Shown: piece by piece, positions 52,322 to 61,763 of the stretch
Position numbering within the stretch: the stretch's first letter is position 1
How the letters are laid out: every line of letters begins with the position of its first letter
NCBI GenBank assembly: GCA_020846195.1
Contig: JADLEJ010000022.1
Location: forward strand, 1-64,000
Length of the DNA stretch: 64,000 nucleotides
From: Nitrospira sp.
GTDB taxonomy: Bacteria > Nitrospirota > Nitrospiria > Nitrospirales > Nitrospiraceae
Direction of reading: 5' to 3'
Made by a program: the position numbers and the translations under genes
Notes under the pieces: model-generated
The model's input: the letters and a program-made list of their open reading frames with translations, nothing else
Told to the model about the DNA's origin: nothing
The model's database searches: none

Positions 52322-54001
52322 TTATTGAGCCGCGCGTGAGTCAGGAAGTTGCACGCCGCGGGCTGCCAGCTGTTCATGCAGCGCTGGCGCCGGGGCGTCC
52401 AGTGCCGGGGCCGCGGCCACCGGCACCACATGCGTAATTTTGGCGATCAGCGGATCGACCCCCGACCGGACGACATTGTAGAGGTGCATAGGGAACAGTC
52501 CGAATCCGATGCTGACGGAGATCATGATGAGGAGCGGGAGGCGGTCGACGAAGGCCACGGCGTCATAGGCGTGGCTGTACTTTTGGTCCATGGGGCCATA
52601 GAACAGGCTCCGCATCATCTTGAACAGATAGGCCATCGTCAACACGATGCCGAGCACCGCGACGACGACCTGGAGGGGATACTTGTTCCAGCTGCCGACG
52701 ATGATCATGACCTCGGCGATGAAATTGATCGTGCCCGGCATGCCGATCGATGCCATGCATCCCACCACAAAGCAGGCGGAGATAAAAGGCATCTTGTTCG
52801 ACAGTCCGCCGAGCGAGGGGATGTCGCGCGTGTGGGTTTGATCGTAGACCCAGCCCGCCATCGAGAAGAGCATGCCCGTGGCCATCGCGTGGGCGAACAT
52901 GTAGATCACCGCGCCGCTGAGGCTGATGTAGTCTAATGCGGCCATGCCAAGGAACACATAGCCCATGTGGCTTGAGCTGGAATACCCGATGACGTACTTG
53001 GTGTCTTTCGCATAGTAGGCGACGAATCCGCCGTAGACGATGCTGAACATGCAGAGCACGGCCGCCATCGGCATCAATTCCCTCGTCGTCTCGGGAAGAA
53101 TTTCAAAAGCGACCCGGATGATCGAGAAATGGCCGAGCTTCATGAGCACGCCGGCGTGCAGCATGCTGGTTGCCGCCGGCGCGGCGGCATGGCCGACGGG
53201 CGACCAGGAATGGAGCGGCCAGAGCGGCGCGATGGAGGCGAACCCGAAGAAAATCAGGACCCAGATGATCTTGTCCAGGGTCGTCCCCAGCACAGGAATG
53301 TGCATGAGGGTGCTGGCATGTTCCCGGAGCACCAGGATATCGAAGGTGTTCAAGCCGGAATACTTATAGATCAGCAGAATGCCCATGAAGGCCGCGACGG
53401 CAAAGGCCGAGAGGAACAGCACCAGCTTCATGGCTGCGTACTCTTTGCTGTTCGAGCCGAAGTTGAAGATGAATCCCACCGAGTCGCGTTGCTTCATGCC
53501 TTCTGGATCGGTCATTTCCAAATATTTTTTGGTATGACTGCCCCACATCCCCAAGAGGAGGTACATCGGAATGACCGACATTTCGTAGAAGAAGTAGAGG
53601 AAGAACAAATCCAGCGACATGAACACGCCGATGGTGGCGGCGGCCAGAATCAGAATCCAAATGTAGAATTCTTTCGCGCGATCTTTGATATGCCAGGACA
53701 CGAAGATGCCGGCGAACAAGAGGATCGAGGACGCCAGGACGAGCGGCGTGCCGATGCCGTCGACGCCCAGGTAGAGTGCAATGCCGAGTTGCCGGGACCA
53801 CTCGAACCGTTGGACGAACTGGTAGCCGCCTAATACAGGGTCGTAGGTATAAAACAGATAGAGCGAGGCGATCAGCGAGATGAATGCCGAGCCGGCGGCA
53901 ATGCCGCGCACGAGAAGCGTCTGGCGGTTGGAGACGAAGATTAACGCCAGGGCGCCGAAAAACGGAGCAAAGAGAATATAGAGTAGTGCGTAGTCACCCA
54001 T
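52322..54001 (-). CDS. second NuoM-type antiporter-like subunit (NuoM2)
   Basis: A 559-residue duplicate of NuoM lying between nuoM and nuoN. The channel glutamate of TM5 (FFYEMSVIPMYLL) and the TM8 lysine (GVLMKLGHFSIIR) are kept, but the central TM7 lysine is replaced: FASIAPLWPLHSW stands where the usual FAxKxPxxPxHxW occurs. It is 40 residues longer than its sister and has an extra polar stretch (MTDPEGMKQRDSVGF). An additional antiporter subunit lengthens the membrane arm in '2M' complex I. Start at 54001 is 5 bases after the stop of nuoM. Confidence 0.9.
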   Translation of the reverse strand: MGDYALLYILFAPFFGALALIFVSNRQTLLVRGIAAGSAFISLIASLYLFYTYDPVLGGYQFVQRFEWSRQLGIALYLGVDGIGTPLVLASSILLFAGIFVSWHIKDRAKEFYIWILILAAATIGVFMSLDLFFLYFFYEMSVIPMYLLLGMWGSHTKKYLEMTDPEGMKQRDSVGFIFNFGSNSKEYAAMKLVLFLSAFAVAAFMGILLIYKYSGLNTFDILVLREHASTLMHIPVLGTTLDKIIWVLIFFGFASIAPLWPLHSWSPVGHAAAPAATSMLHAGVLMKLGHFSIIRVAFEILPETTRELMPMAAVLCMFSIVYGGFVAYYAKDTKYVIGYSSSSHMGYVFLGMAALDYISLSGAVIYMFAHAMATGMLFSMAGWVYDQTHTRDIPSLGGLSNKMPFISACFVVGCMASIGMPGTINFIAEVMIIVGSWNKYPLQVVVAVLGIVLTMAYLFKMMRSLFYGPMDQKYSHAYDAVAFVDRLPLLIMISVSIGFGLFPMHLYNVVRSGVDPLIAKITHVVPVAAAPALDAPAPALHEQLAARGVQLPDSRAAQ

Positions 54002-54006
54002 GGGTC

Positions 54007-55566
54007 TTAATGATCCAATCGTTGAACAGATTCAGTCAGTACTGCGACGGTTCCGTGATCGAGCCGGTCCACCAGCGCTTGGATTGAGCCGTTCATGATA
54101 TGCAGGAACGGGGATGGATAGAGCCCGATCCAGAGAATCATAACGGCGAGCGACACGGCAATGACCATTTCGCGTAACTGCAAATCGACCATCGTGTTTT
54201 TCACGGCTTTCCCGAGAGGGCCGAGAATCGCGCGTTCGTAGTACCACAGGAAATAGGCTGCGCCGAAGACGACGCCGGTGACGGCGAGCGCACCGAAGAC
54301 CCAGTTGGCCTTGAACGTACCGAGAAGAATCAAGAACTCTCCGACAAAGCCATTCGTGCCGGGCAACCCGATTGACGCCAGCCCGATCAGCAAAAAGAAG
54401 GATGCGAGCAACGGGACTTGTTGCGCCAGCCCGCCGAATGCCGATAGGTGCGTGGTTTGCTGGCGCGAGTAGAGAAATCCCGCAATAAAGAAGAGGCCTG
54501 CCGTGCTGAATCCGAGATTGATCATGGTCAGAAGGCTGCCCTGGAGTCCCTGATAGTTGAGCGCAAAGAGTCCCACCATCACAAAGCCAAGGTGGCTGAT
54601 GCTGCTGAACGCCAGCAGCCTTCGGAAATCCGGCTGAATCAACGCCATGATGGCGCCATATGTAATGGCGGCAATTCCCAGACACATAATCACGGTCACT
54701 ACGGTGTGGCTCTTTGCTGCGTCTGGCAGCAAGGGAATGCTGAATCGGATAAATCCGAATGTCCCGAGCTTGAGCCCGGCGAGGACGACGGCCATGCCGA
54801 TCGGCCCTTCGAGCAGGGCATCGGGCAGCCAGGTGTGGAATGGAAACACCGGGGCTTTGAAGGCGAAGCCCATAAACATCAGCCAGAAAATGAGGATCTG
54901 CTGATCAACCGGAATAGGAACCGCCAGCAGATCAAGGAGGTCGAAGGAGTAGAGCTGATCGGTATGCCGGAGGACAGCCCAATGATGAAAGTTCAGATCC
55001 AGCAGCGCAATGCCCACGAGCATGAAGACGCTGCCCAAGAGTGTATAGAGGACGTATTTTAACGCGGCATGGTGCCGTTCGGCGCCTCCGCCCCAGAGCT
55101 TGATGAGGAAGTAGCTGGGGATCAGCATCAATTCCCAGAAAACAAAGAAGAGAATGAGGTCCAGCGAAACGAAGACGCCCATGGTCGTCGTTTCGAGGGC
55201 CAGGAGACACATCATATAGAGCTTGACCTGCTGGCGAACGGTGTCCCAGGAATAGACAATGACGAGCACGGTCAAGAACGCCGTCAGCCCGACGAAGAGC
55301 ACGCTGATGCCATCGACGGCCAGGTGATAGCTGATTCCCAATGCCGGAACCCAGCGCGCATGTTCGGCGAACTGCATGGCGGCGGAATCGGGCACGAACC
55401 GGATCAGCACAAAGATAGCCAGCGCGAGCTCGACCAGGCTGATGGTCAGGGCCGAGGTGCGCACCATATCTTCATCGTCCACCAGCCAGAGTACCGCTGC
55501 TCCGACAAACGGGAGAAAGAGAAGGCAGGAGAGGATGGGAAAACCGGCTGCGAGTTCTTCTAACAT
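54007..55566 (-). CDS. nuoM: NADH-quinone oxidoreductase subunit M
   Basis: A 519-residue proton-pumping subunit with the canonical residues: TM5 glutamate (FVFWELMLIPSYF), TM7 lysine (FAFKAPVFPFHTWLPD) and TM8 lysine (LAGLKLGTFGFIRF). The start (MLEELAAGFPIL) and length fit normal NuoM. It follows nuoL by 37 bases and precedes the second NuoM copy by 5 bases. Confidence 0.94.
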   Translation of the reverse strand: MLEELAAGFPILSCLLFLPFVGAAVLWLVDDEDMVRTSALTISLVELALAIFVLIRFVPDSAAMQFAEHARWVPALGISYHLAVDGISVLFVGLTAFLTVLVIVYSWDTVRQQVKLYMMCLLALETTTMGVFVSLDLILFFVFWELMLIPSYFLIKLWGGGAERHHAALKYVLYTLLGSVFMLVGIALLDLNFHHWAVLRHTDQLYSFDLLDLLAVPIPVDQQILIFWLMFMGFAFKAPVFPFHTWLPDALLEGPIGMAVVLAGLKLGTFGFIRFSIPLLPDAAKSHTVVTVIMCLGIAAITYGAIMALIQPDFRRLLAFSSISHLGFVMVGLFALNYQGLQGSLLTMINLGFSTAGLFFIAGFLYSRQQTTHLSAFGGLAQQVPLLASFFLLIGLASIGLPGTNGFVGEFLILLGTFKANWVFGALAVTGVVFGAAYFLWYYERAILGPLGKAVKNTMVDLQLREMVIAVSLAVMILWIGLYPSPFLHIMNGSIQALVDRLDHGTVAVLTESVQRLDH

Positions 55567-55603
55567 GTTCGTTGTCCGATTCCGACGATTCCTAGAATCT
55601 TGC

Positions 55604-57580
55604 CTACATTTGCAGGATCAGCTGCACGACCAAGGCCAGCAAGAAGAGGCCGGCGATAATAATGGCGGCGTAGTGATGGACCATGCCGCTTTGGAGCTTG
55701 CGTCCTTGGCGGGCAATTTGATGGTTGCCGAAGCCAATCACATTGAGGCCGGCATAGACGACATATTTTTCGAGCCAAGTCGACCCGGCCGAGCCCCATT
55801 CGGTCATCTGCGCGACCGCGTTGACGAGACCGTCGATCACTGTGCGATCGAACCAATCTAGAAACTCTCCCAGGCGCTTGGTCGGTTCGACAAACAGGAA
55901 GTCGTACAGTTCGTCCACATAGTATTTGTTCAAGAGCGTTGTATAAGCGCCTTGGAATTTGGTTGCCCAGTTGTCTGCGGTCGAAGGACTCAGGCTGTAT
56001 AGGAAATGGGCCAGCCCCCACCCGAGCAACGCGATGCCGGTCGCCGTTCCCATCAGAAGCAGCGTGGTCGCCACACTGGTTTCGTGTCCGCCAGCTACCC
56101 CGGCTACCGGCGCCAAGAATCCATGTAGCCAGCCGTGCTCTGGCGGGAATCCGAGAATCAGGCCGCCGAAGACAGATAAAAAGCCGAGCACCATCAAGGG
56201 GCCGATCATCACCATCGGCGACTCATGGACATGCTCTTCCGTGTGATGGTCCATGCGAGAGGGGCCGTAGAAGGTCAGGTACGTTAGCCGGAACATATAA
56301 AAGGACGTGAGGAAGGCACCGATCGCCGCCATTCCATAGAAGAGATATTGGTGGTTGACGAACGCGTGCCCCATGATCTCGTCTTTACTCCAGAACCCAG
56401 CCAACGGCGGAATGCCCGCAATCGCAATGGTTCCGATGAGGAAAAGGCGGTAAGTCCAGGGAATTTTCTTCGTGAGGCCGCCCATTTTCCGGATGTCCTG
56501 TTCGCCAGAGAGCGCATGGATCACGGATCCGGCAGATAAGAACAAGAGCGCTTTGAAGAACGCGTGGGTCATGACATGGAAGACCGCGGCGGTATAGGCG
56601 CCGATCCCGCAGGCGAGGAACATGTAGCCGAGCTGGCTCACGGTCGAGTAGGCCAGCACGCGCTTGATATCGGTTTGCACGAGACCGATGGTCGCGGCAA
56701 ATAACGCCGTGCAGCCTCCGATGACGGCGACGGTTTGCATCGCAATCGGGGAGAGATCGAAGATGGCATGGTTCCGCACGATCATATAGACGCCGGCCGT
56801 CACCATGGTGGCGGCGTGTATAAGAGCGCTGACAGGCGTGGGGCCTTCCATCGCATCCGGCAACCAGGTGTACAGAGGCAGTTGGGCGGATTTTCCGACG
56901 GCGCCGATCAAGAGACAGAGGGCGATGGCGGTGGCCATGTCGGGCGACAGCTGCCCCAGTTGGGCAAAGACTTTCGTGTAGTCGAGCGTCTTGAAATTGA
57001 TAAAGATCAGGAAGATGGCCAGAAGGAACCCGGCGTCGCCGATGCGGTTCACGACGAAGGCTTTTGAGGCCGCTTTGGCCGCGGAGACTTTATCGTAGTA
57101 GTAACCGATGAGCAGATAGGAGCATAGGCCGACGCCTTCCCAGCCGATGAACAGGACCGCATAGTTATTGCCCATGACGAGCAGCAACATGGAGACCATG
57201 AACAGGTTCATGTAAGTGAAGAAGCGGGTAAATCCCGCCTCATTGTGCATGTAGCCGACGGAATACACGTGAATCAAAAACCCGATTCCCGTGACGACCA
57301 AGAGCCAGACACAGGTGAGCGGATCGACGAGATAAGCCAGGTTAATCGTCAGATCTCCACCGAAGATCCATTGATAGGCCACGACCTCATGGGTGGCGCC
57401 GGTGCGCAGGACATCGGCGAAGACGCCGATAACGCAGAGGAACGAGAGCCCGACCGAGCCCCAAGCGAGCCGATGGGCGACCTCGTGGGAGTACCGGCTG
57501 CCAAGGAGACCGTTGGCAATGACGGCCAGAAGGGGGAAAACCGGGATCAGTTTAATGAGCAGATCAGTTAAGTCCGACAC
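55604..57580 (-). CDS. nuoL: NADH-quinone oxidoreductase subunit L
   Basis: A 658-residue membrane subunit. The core has [33 protein letters not shown] with the TM7 lysine and conserved histidine. The C-terminal part contains the lateral helix that runs along the membrane arm and a final transmembrane segment ([17 protein letters not shown]). It is about 45 residues longer than E. coli NuoL, which would fit a longer lateral helix spanning one extra antiporter subunit. It is 1 base from nuoK. Confidence 0.95.
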   Translation of the reverse strand: MSDLTDLLIKLIPVFPLLAVIANGLLGSRYSHEVAHRLAWGSVGLSFLCVIGVFADVLRTGATHEVVAYQWIFGGDLTINLAYLVDPLTCVWLLVVTGIGFLIHVYSVGYMHNEAGFTRFFTYMNLFMVSMLLLVMGNNYAVLFIGWEGVGLCSYLLIGYYYDKVSAAKAASKAFVVNRIGDAGFLLAIFLIFINFKTLDYTKVFAQLGQLSPDMATAIALCLLIGAVGKSAQLPLYTWLPDAMEGPTPVSALIHAATMVTAGVYMIVRNHAIFDLSPIAMQTVAVIGGCTALFAATIGLVQTDIKRVLAYSTVSQLGYMFLACGIGAYTAAVFHVMTHAFFKALLFLSAGSVIHALSGEQDIRKMGGLTKKIPWTYRLFLIGTIAIAGIPPLAGFWSKDEIMGHAFVNHQYLFYGMAAIGAFLTSFYMFRLTYLTFYGPSRMDHHTEEHVHESPMVMIGPLMVLGFLSVFGGLILGFPPEHGWLHGFLAPVAGVAGGHETSVATTLLLMGTATGIALLGWGLAHFLYSLSPSTADNWATKFQGAYTTLLNKYYVDELYDFLFVEPTKRLGEFLDWFDRTVIDGLVNAVAQMTEWGSAGSTWLEKYVVYAGLNVIGFGNHQIARQGRKLQSGMVHHYAAIIIAGLFLLALVVQLILQM

Positions 57581-57581
57581 G

Positions 57582-57884
57582 TTACCACTTCAATAGGTTC
57601 ATTTCATCGACGTTGGTTGAAAGCTTTCCACGGAACACGACAATGATGATGGCCAATCCGATGGCCGCTTCGCCCGCGGCGATGGCAATGATAAAGAGCG
57701 CCACCAATTGGCCGGCCATGGATTCCAGATAGTACGAAAACGCCACGAGGTTGATGTTGGCGGCGTTGAGCATGATCTCGACGGACATCAGCACAATGAT
57801 AAAGTTGCGCCTGATAAGCACGCCGAGCAGTCCGATGACGAAGAGGACCGCGCTGACTGCCACGTAGGCGGATAACGGAAGCAT
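57582..57884 (-). CDS. nuoK: NADH-quinone oxidoreductase subunit K
   Basis: A 100-residue subunit with three membrane helices. The conserved glutamates lie in MSVEIMLNAANINLVAF and IAAGEAAIGLAIIIV. It forms part of the proton path between NuoJ and the antiporter modules. Start and length are canonical. It is 3 bases after nuoJ. Confidence 0.95.
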   Translation of the reverse strand: MLPLSAYVAVSAVLFVIGLLGVLIRRNFIIVLMSVEIMLNAANINLVAFSYYLESMAGQLVALFIIAIAAGEAAIGLAIIIVVFRGKLSTNVDEMNLLKW

Positions 57885-57887
57885 GCG

Positions 57888-58409
57888 TCAGTCTTTCCTC
57901 AGGTTGTGCGGTTTGGGCGTTTTAGCCAAGACGATCGCTCCGATAATGGCGCCTAGCAAGAAGACTCCTACGATTTCGAATTGCAGGAGATAGTCGCTGA
58001 ACATCTTGATGCCAATGGCGGCGGTGTCTCCATCTTGCAAAATGGCGACGGTCGGCGCGTTTCCCTTCGCTCCGGCAAAGGGCGAGCGAAGCAGGAGATA
58101 GATGACATAGAGAGAGCCCAGCAGGGCCGGCGTCAGGAAATACATGAAGGTGGAGTGAAAATAGCGTTCGTCCGTCTTGAGATTCAGCAACATGAGCACG
58201 AAGAGATAGAGCACCAAAATGGCTCCGGCATAGACAATCACTTGGACCGCCCAAAGAAATTCCGCATTCAGCAGGACAAAAAATCCCGACACATGCAGCA
58301 GTAGCGCGAGCAGCGCCAAGCCGCAGTGGACCGGATTCTTCAGCGCAACCGTCATGGCGGCGGCCGCGATGCTCATGAGTGCGAAATACGAAAAGAAGAC
58401 AGCAATCAT
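57888..58409 (-). CDS. nuoJ: NADH-quinone oxidoreductase subunit J
   Basis: A 173-residue subunit with five membrane helices. ALLLHVSGFFVLLNAEFLWAVQVIVYAGAILVLYLFVLMLL is the diagnostic NuoJ block, including the pi-bulge helix (VIVYAGAILVL). It takes part in the conformational coupling of complex I. It starts 7 bases after nuoI. Confidence 0.95.
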   Translation of the reverse strand: MIAVFFSYFALMSIAAAAMTVALKNPVHCGLALLALLLHVSGFFVLLNAEFLWAVQVIVYAGAILVLYLFVLMLLNLKTDERYFHSTFMYFLTPALLGSLYVIYLLLRSPFAGAKGNAPTVAILQDGDTAAIGIKMFSDYLLQFEIVGVFLLGAIIGAIVLAKTPKPHNLRKD

Positions 58410-58416
58410 CGGGGTC

Positions 58417-59004
58417 TCAGCTCAAATGCTTGGGAGTCGATTGTGTGGCTTTGAGCACCGACTGGGGGAAATAGTATCGGTACTCACGACTCTCCTCGAC
58501 ATTTTTCTCCTGGTTGTGGGCATACAGATATTTTTTCGCGTCGGCGAGATGACGCTCGCCGATGTCGTACAGCCGCTTCTTGTCGAAGAGGAGGGTGCGT
58601 TTGTCGTGCGTGGAGAACTCGTACATCTTCGTCATCGCCAGCGCATTGACGGGACAGGCTTCCACGCAGTAGCCGCAGAACACGCATTTCGTAATGTCGA
58701 TGTAAAACTCTGTCGCGTATCGCTGGAGAGGCCGGGCCGGGTCTTCGGCGCTGATGACTTTAATGCAACGGGAAGGACAGGCGGCCTCGCAGAGATCGCA
58801 GCCCACGCAACGCTCCCGGCCGTCGTCGTACCGCAGCAGCGAGAGCGCGCCCCGATGGGTATCGGGAAGGGTTCGCTGTTCGCGCGGATACTGAAACGTG
58901 ATCGGGCGATGGAACATGTGTCGAAACGTCACCTTCATCGCGTCCCAGATCTCATAGAAGAGTGCGGCGTGAAGAATCTTTTTGGTTATGGTGGATACGC
59001 TCAT
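58417..59004 (-). CDS. nuoI: NADH-quinone oxidoreductase subunit I
   Basis: A 195-residue subunit with two [4Fe-4S] clusters (N6a and N6b): CVGCDLCEAACP and CVFCGYCVEACP. It conducts electrons from the peripheral arm toward NuoB. The start at 59004 (MSVSTITKK) is used; the ORF track's longer form begins inside nuoG. A long C-terminal tail (HNQEKNVEESREYRYYFP) is present. It follows nuoG directly, so nuoH, usually between G and I, is missing here. Confidence 0.94.
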   Translation of the reverse strand: MSVSTITKKILHAALFYEIWDAMKVTFRHMFHRPITFQYPREQRTLPDTHRGALSLLRYDDGRERCVGCDLCEAACPSRCIKVISAEDPARPLQRYATEFYIDITKCVFCGYCVEACPVNALAMTKMYEFSTHDKRTLLFDKKRLYDIGERHLADAKKYLYAHNQEKNVEESREYRYYFPQSVLKATQSTPKHLS

Positions 59005-59044
59005 CGTCAATTCCTGCTTATCGATGGAAACATCGATTCTTGTC

Positions 59045-61738
59045 CTACGCTTTTTCGATGCTGACCCATGTCTGCTTGAAGGACGGCACCCCAGTGATGG
59101 CGTCCACATGCACGGCCATCAAGTCTTTGACGGGCGGCTCGTTAAAATGCTCGGGGAAGAAACAGGTGTTCGGTGCCAGTGAATTATCGGACTGCACCCC
59201 CAACTGAAGCGAGCCACGCTCCGCGGTCACTCTCACTTTGGTGCCGTCTTGAAGTCCCAGGCGCTGCATATCGTCCGCATTCATACGCAGTTTTCCGGTG
59301 TTCGGCGCGATTTTGATTAGCCCTGGCGCTTCGGTCGACATCTTGCCTGAATGGGCGAGCAATTGCCCCATCACCAGCGCGAAGGGCCGCTTAGAATCGG
59401 TGGCCGGTGCGGTCGCGCGGTAGCGGCTCTTCATTTCCGCAGCATATCCGTTTGCCAGATAGTGGTCCGGGGCCGGTGTCACTTTCCGCGGCTGGCCGAG
59501 GTTATAGTAGCCGGGCAAGAGCTTCATGATCTCGGCCTGAATGTCGTTGGCGGATTCGTAGGTCCAGTTTGCGTCCAACGCATTGGCCAGCGCGGTCATA
59601 ATATGCCAGTCCGGCAAGCTTTCTCCGACCGGATCCATCGCCTGGCGCACCCGCAGGACGCGTCCTTCGAGATTGGTAAAGGTCCCTTCTTTCTCCGCGT
59701 AGGTGCAAGCGGGCAGGACAAAATGGGCCTGACGCCCGGTGTCGGTCAAAAAGGGATCTTGCACCACCAGCAGTTCAAGACGCTCGAGGGCGGTGCGGAC
59801 TTCAACGGAAGCGGGGAGTGTGGCCAGGGGATTTTCCCCGATGACGTAAAGGGCCTTGATCTGACCGCTCTTGCAGCGCTTCAAAATTTCCATCAAGTTG
59901 GCGCCGCTTGTTGTGGCGGGCAGCGTGGTTTCCCAGGCCTTGCCGAATCGCTCACGCGCCGTGGCATCGTCGTAACGGGCTTGACCTGGTAAGAATTCCG
60001 GCGCGACACCCATATCGATGGCGCCCTGCTCGTTGGGCTCTTCCGTCACCGTGTTGACCCCGCAGCCTGGCTGGCCGAGTTTTCCGGTGATCCAGGCCAG
60101 GTCGATCAGCTTCAACACATTCTGATAGCCCTCTGGCCGCCGCACGATGCCCTCGGCGCAGAGGAAAATGGAACGAGGAGCTTCAGCCATGATGGCGGCA
60201 ATTTCACGATAGGTGTCGACGGCAATTCCGGTGTGCGCGGCAATCTGCTCCAGCGAAAGATGGGCCACAGCGGCCTTCAACGCCTCGTAGGCTTTCGGGT
60301 GTTTGCCGGTGGCGTCTTCATCGACGAGGTCTTGATCGATGGTGGCTTTGACGAGGCCGTCGATGACCCAGCCTTCGGTGCCTGGCTTAATCAGGAATGG
60401 ATGGGACGCCAGCTTCCCGATATTTGTGATGGTGGAATCGAGGACTACCACCTGTGCCTGATAGACCCGGATCGCTTCCTTGATCCGGACAGCGGTCAGG
60501 GGGTTGGTCTCGGTGATGTTGGAGCCGATCACCAGAATAGCTTTGGCTTTGGTGAGGTCTTCCCAGTCGTTGGGAGTCCGGCCGAAGCCCAGGGCATGGC
60601 GCGAGGCATGGACGAAATTCATATGGCCGTAGCGGGCGCTGCTGTCGAGATGATTGCTGCCGAACACGGTCCGCATGAGTTTTTGGAACAGATAGAGCTC
60701 TTCGTTCGTGCAACGGGCGGTAATCAATCCGGCGATCGCATCCGCGCCGTGCTTCTGCTTCATCTCCGTGAAACGATCGACGACCTGGTGCATGGTTTCG
60801 AGCCAGGGTTTGGGCACGAGTTGGTTGCCCTCGCGCACCAGCGGCTGAGTGAGCCGGGTGCTGCTGTCGAGGTACTCGAATCCGAATCGCCCCCGTACGC
60901 AGAGTCCGCCGTGTCCCTTTGCGGTTTCCTCGCGGTCGCCCCATTTGTTTTTCCAGGACAAGGGCGAGGTGACCCGGATGACTTCGGAGTCTTTGGTTTC
61001 CAGGTAAAGCTGGCAGCCGTCACCGCAATAGTTACAGGTGCTGGCGGTCTTTTTCATCTGCCAGGGCTTGTACAAGTACTTCGAATACTTGTTGGTGATC
61101 GCGCCGACGGGGCACACGGCGAGACAGTCGCCGCAGAATTCGCAAGACAACGGGAGATCGCCTTTGGCGACGACCTGGTTGAATCCGCCTTTCTTCATGA
61201 ACTGCAGGGCATCGATCATCAGCACGTCTTTGCAGACGTTGATGCATTCGGCGCAGGCGATGCAGCGATTCATATTGAAGTCGAGGACCAGGCTGCGGGT
61301 GTCTTCCGGGATGAATTTTTGCTTTGCGCTGGCCAGGTTGGTGACGCCGTGCTGAAACGCCATGTCCTGGAGCTCGCAATGGCCGTCCGCATCGCAGACC
61401 GGGCAATCCAGAGGATGGACCGAGAGATGCTTTTCGACGGCTTTTTTTCGCGCGAGGAAGAGGTCTTCCCCTTCCGTCCGGATGACCATTCCAGCGGTGG
61501 CTTTGGCTGTGCAAGAGCGAACCGGAGCCTTCTTGCCCTCCTGCATGACCAGGCACATACCGCAGGAACCGAACGGGTCGAAGGTGTAGTGGTAGCACAT
61601 GGCCGGGATGATCTTGCCCGTGCTTGAAATGACATCGTACAGCGAGACGCCGTCTTTGGCGGTGACGGTCTTCCCGTCGATGCTGAGCTCGATCGATGTC
61701 GCTTCGACGTCCGGATTGGTGGCTGGCTTCAAGCCCAT
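59045..61738 (-). CDS. nuoG: NADH-quinone oxidoreductase subunit G
   Basis: An 897-residue iron-sulfur subunit. The N-terminal region has a [2Fe-2S] domain (FDPFGSCGMC...VRSC), the His-Cys cluster region (HPLDCPVCDADGHCELQ), and two ferredoxin motifs (CIACAECINVCKD, CEFCGDCLAVCPVG). It then has an N7-type motif (CNYCGDGC...LCVRGRFG) and a molybdopterin-oxidoreductase-like domain. It passes electrons through the peripheral arm. It follows nuoD by 25 bases, so nuoE and nuoF are absent from their usual place. Confidence 0.94.
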   Translation of the reverse strand: MGLKPATNPDVEATSIELSIDGKTVTAKDGVSLYDVISSTGKIIPAMCYHYTFDPFGSCGMCLVMQEGKKAPVRSCTAKATAGMVIRTEGEDLFLARKKAVEKHLSVHPLDCPVCDADGHCELQDMAFQHGVTNLASAKQKFIPEDTRSLVLDFNMNRCIACAECINVCKDVLMIDALQFMKKGGFNQVVAKGDLPLSCEFCGDCLAVCPVGAITNKYSKYLYKPWQMKKTASTCNYCGDGCQLYLETKDSEVIRVTSPLSWKNKWGDREETAKGHGGLCVRGRFGFEYLDSSTRLTQPLVREGNQLVPKPWLETMHQVVDRFTEMKQKHGADAIAGLITARCTNEELYLFQKLMRTVFGSNHLDSSARYGHMNFVHASRHALGFGRTPNDWEDLTKAKAILVIGSNITETNPLTAVRIKEAIRVYQAQVVVLDSTITNIGKLASHPFLIKPGTEGWVIDGLVKATIDQDLVDEDATGKHPKAYEALKAAVAHLSLEQIAAHTGIAVDTYREIAAIMAEAPRSIFLCAEGIVRRPEGYQNVLKLIDLAWITGKLGQPGCGVNTVTEEPNEQGAIDMGVAPEFLPGQARYDDATARERFGKAWETTLPATTSGANLMEILKRCKSGQIKALYVIGENPLATLPASVEVRTALERLELLVVQDPFLTDTGRQAHFVLPACTYAEKEGTFTNLEGRVLRVRQAMDPVGESLPDWHIMTALANALDANWTYESANDIQAEIMKLLPGYYNLGQPRKVTPAPDHYLANGYAAEMKSRYRATAPATDSKRPFALVMGQLLAHSGKMSTEAPGLIKIAPNTGKLRMNADDMQRLGLQDGTKVRVTAERGSLQLGVQSDNSLAPNTCFFPEHFNEPPVKDLMAVHVDAITGVPSFKQTWVSIEKA

Positions 61739-61763
61739 GGTTCGGATCCTTGCCTCTCTCTGA

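Noticed and set aside
60233-61627. 464-residue plus-strand frame opposite nuoG
   Set aside because: Shadow of nuoG; no recognisable domain and no start signal.
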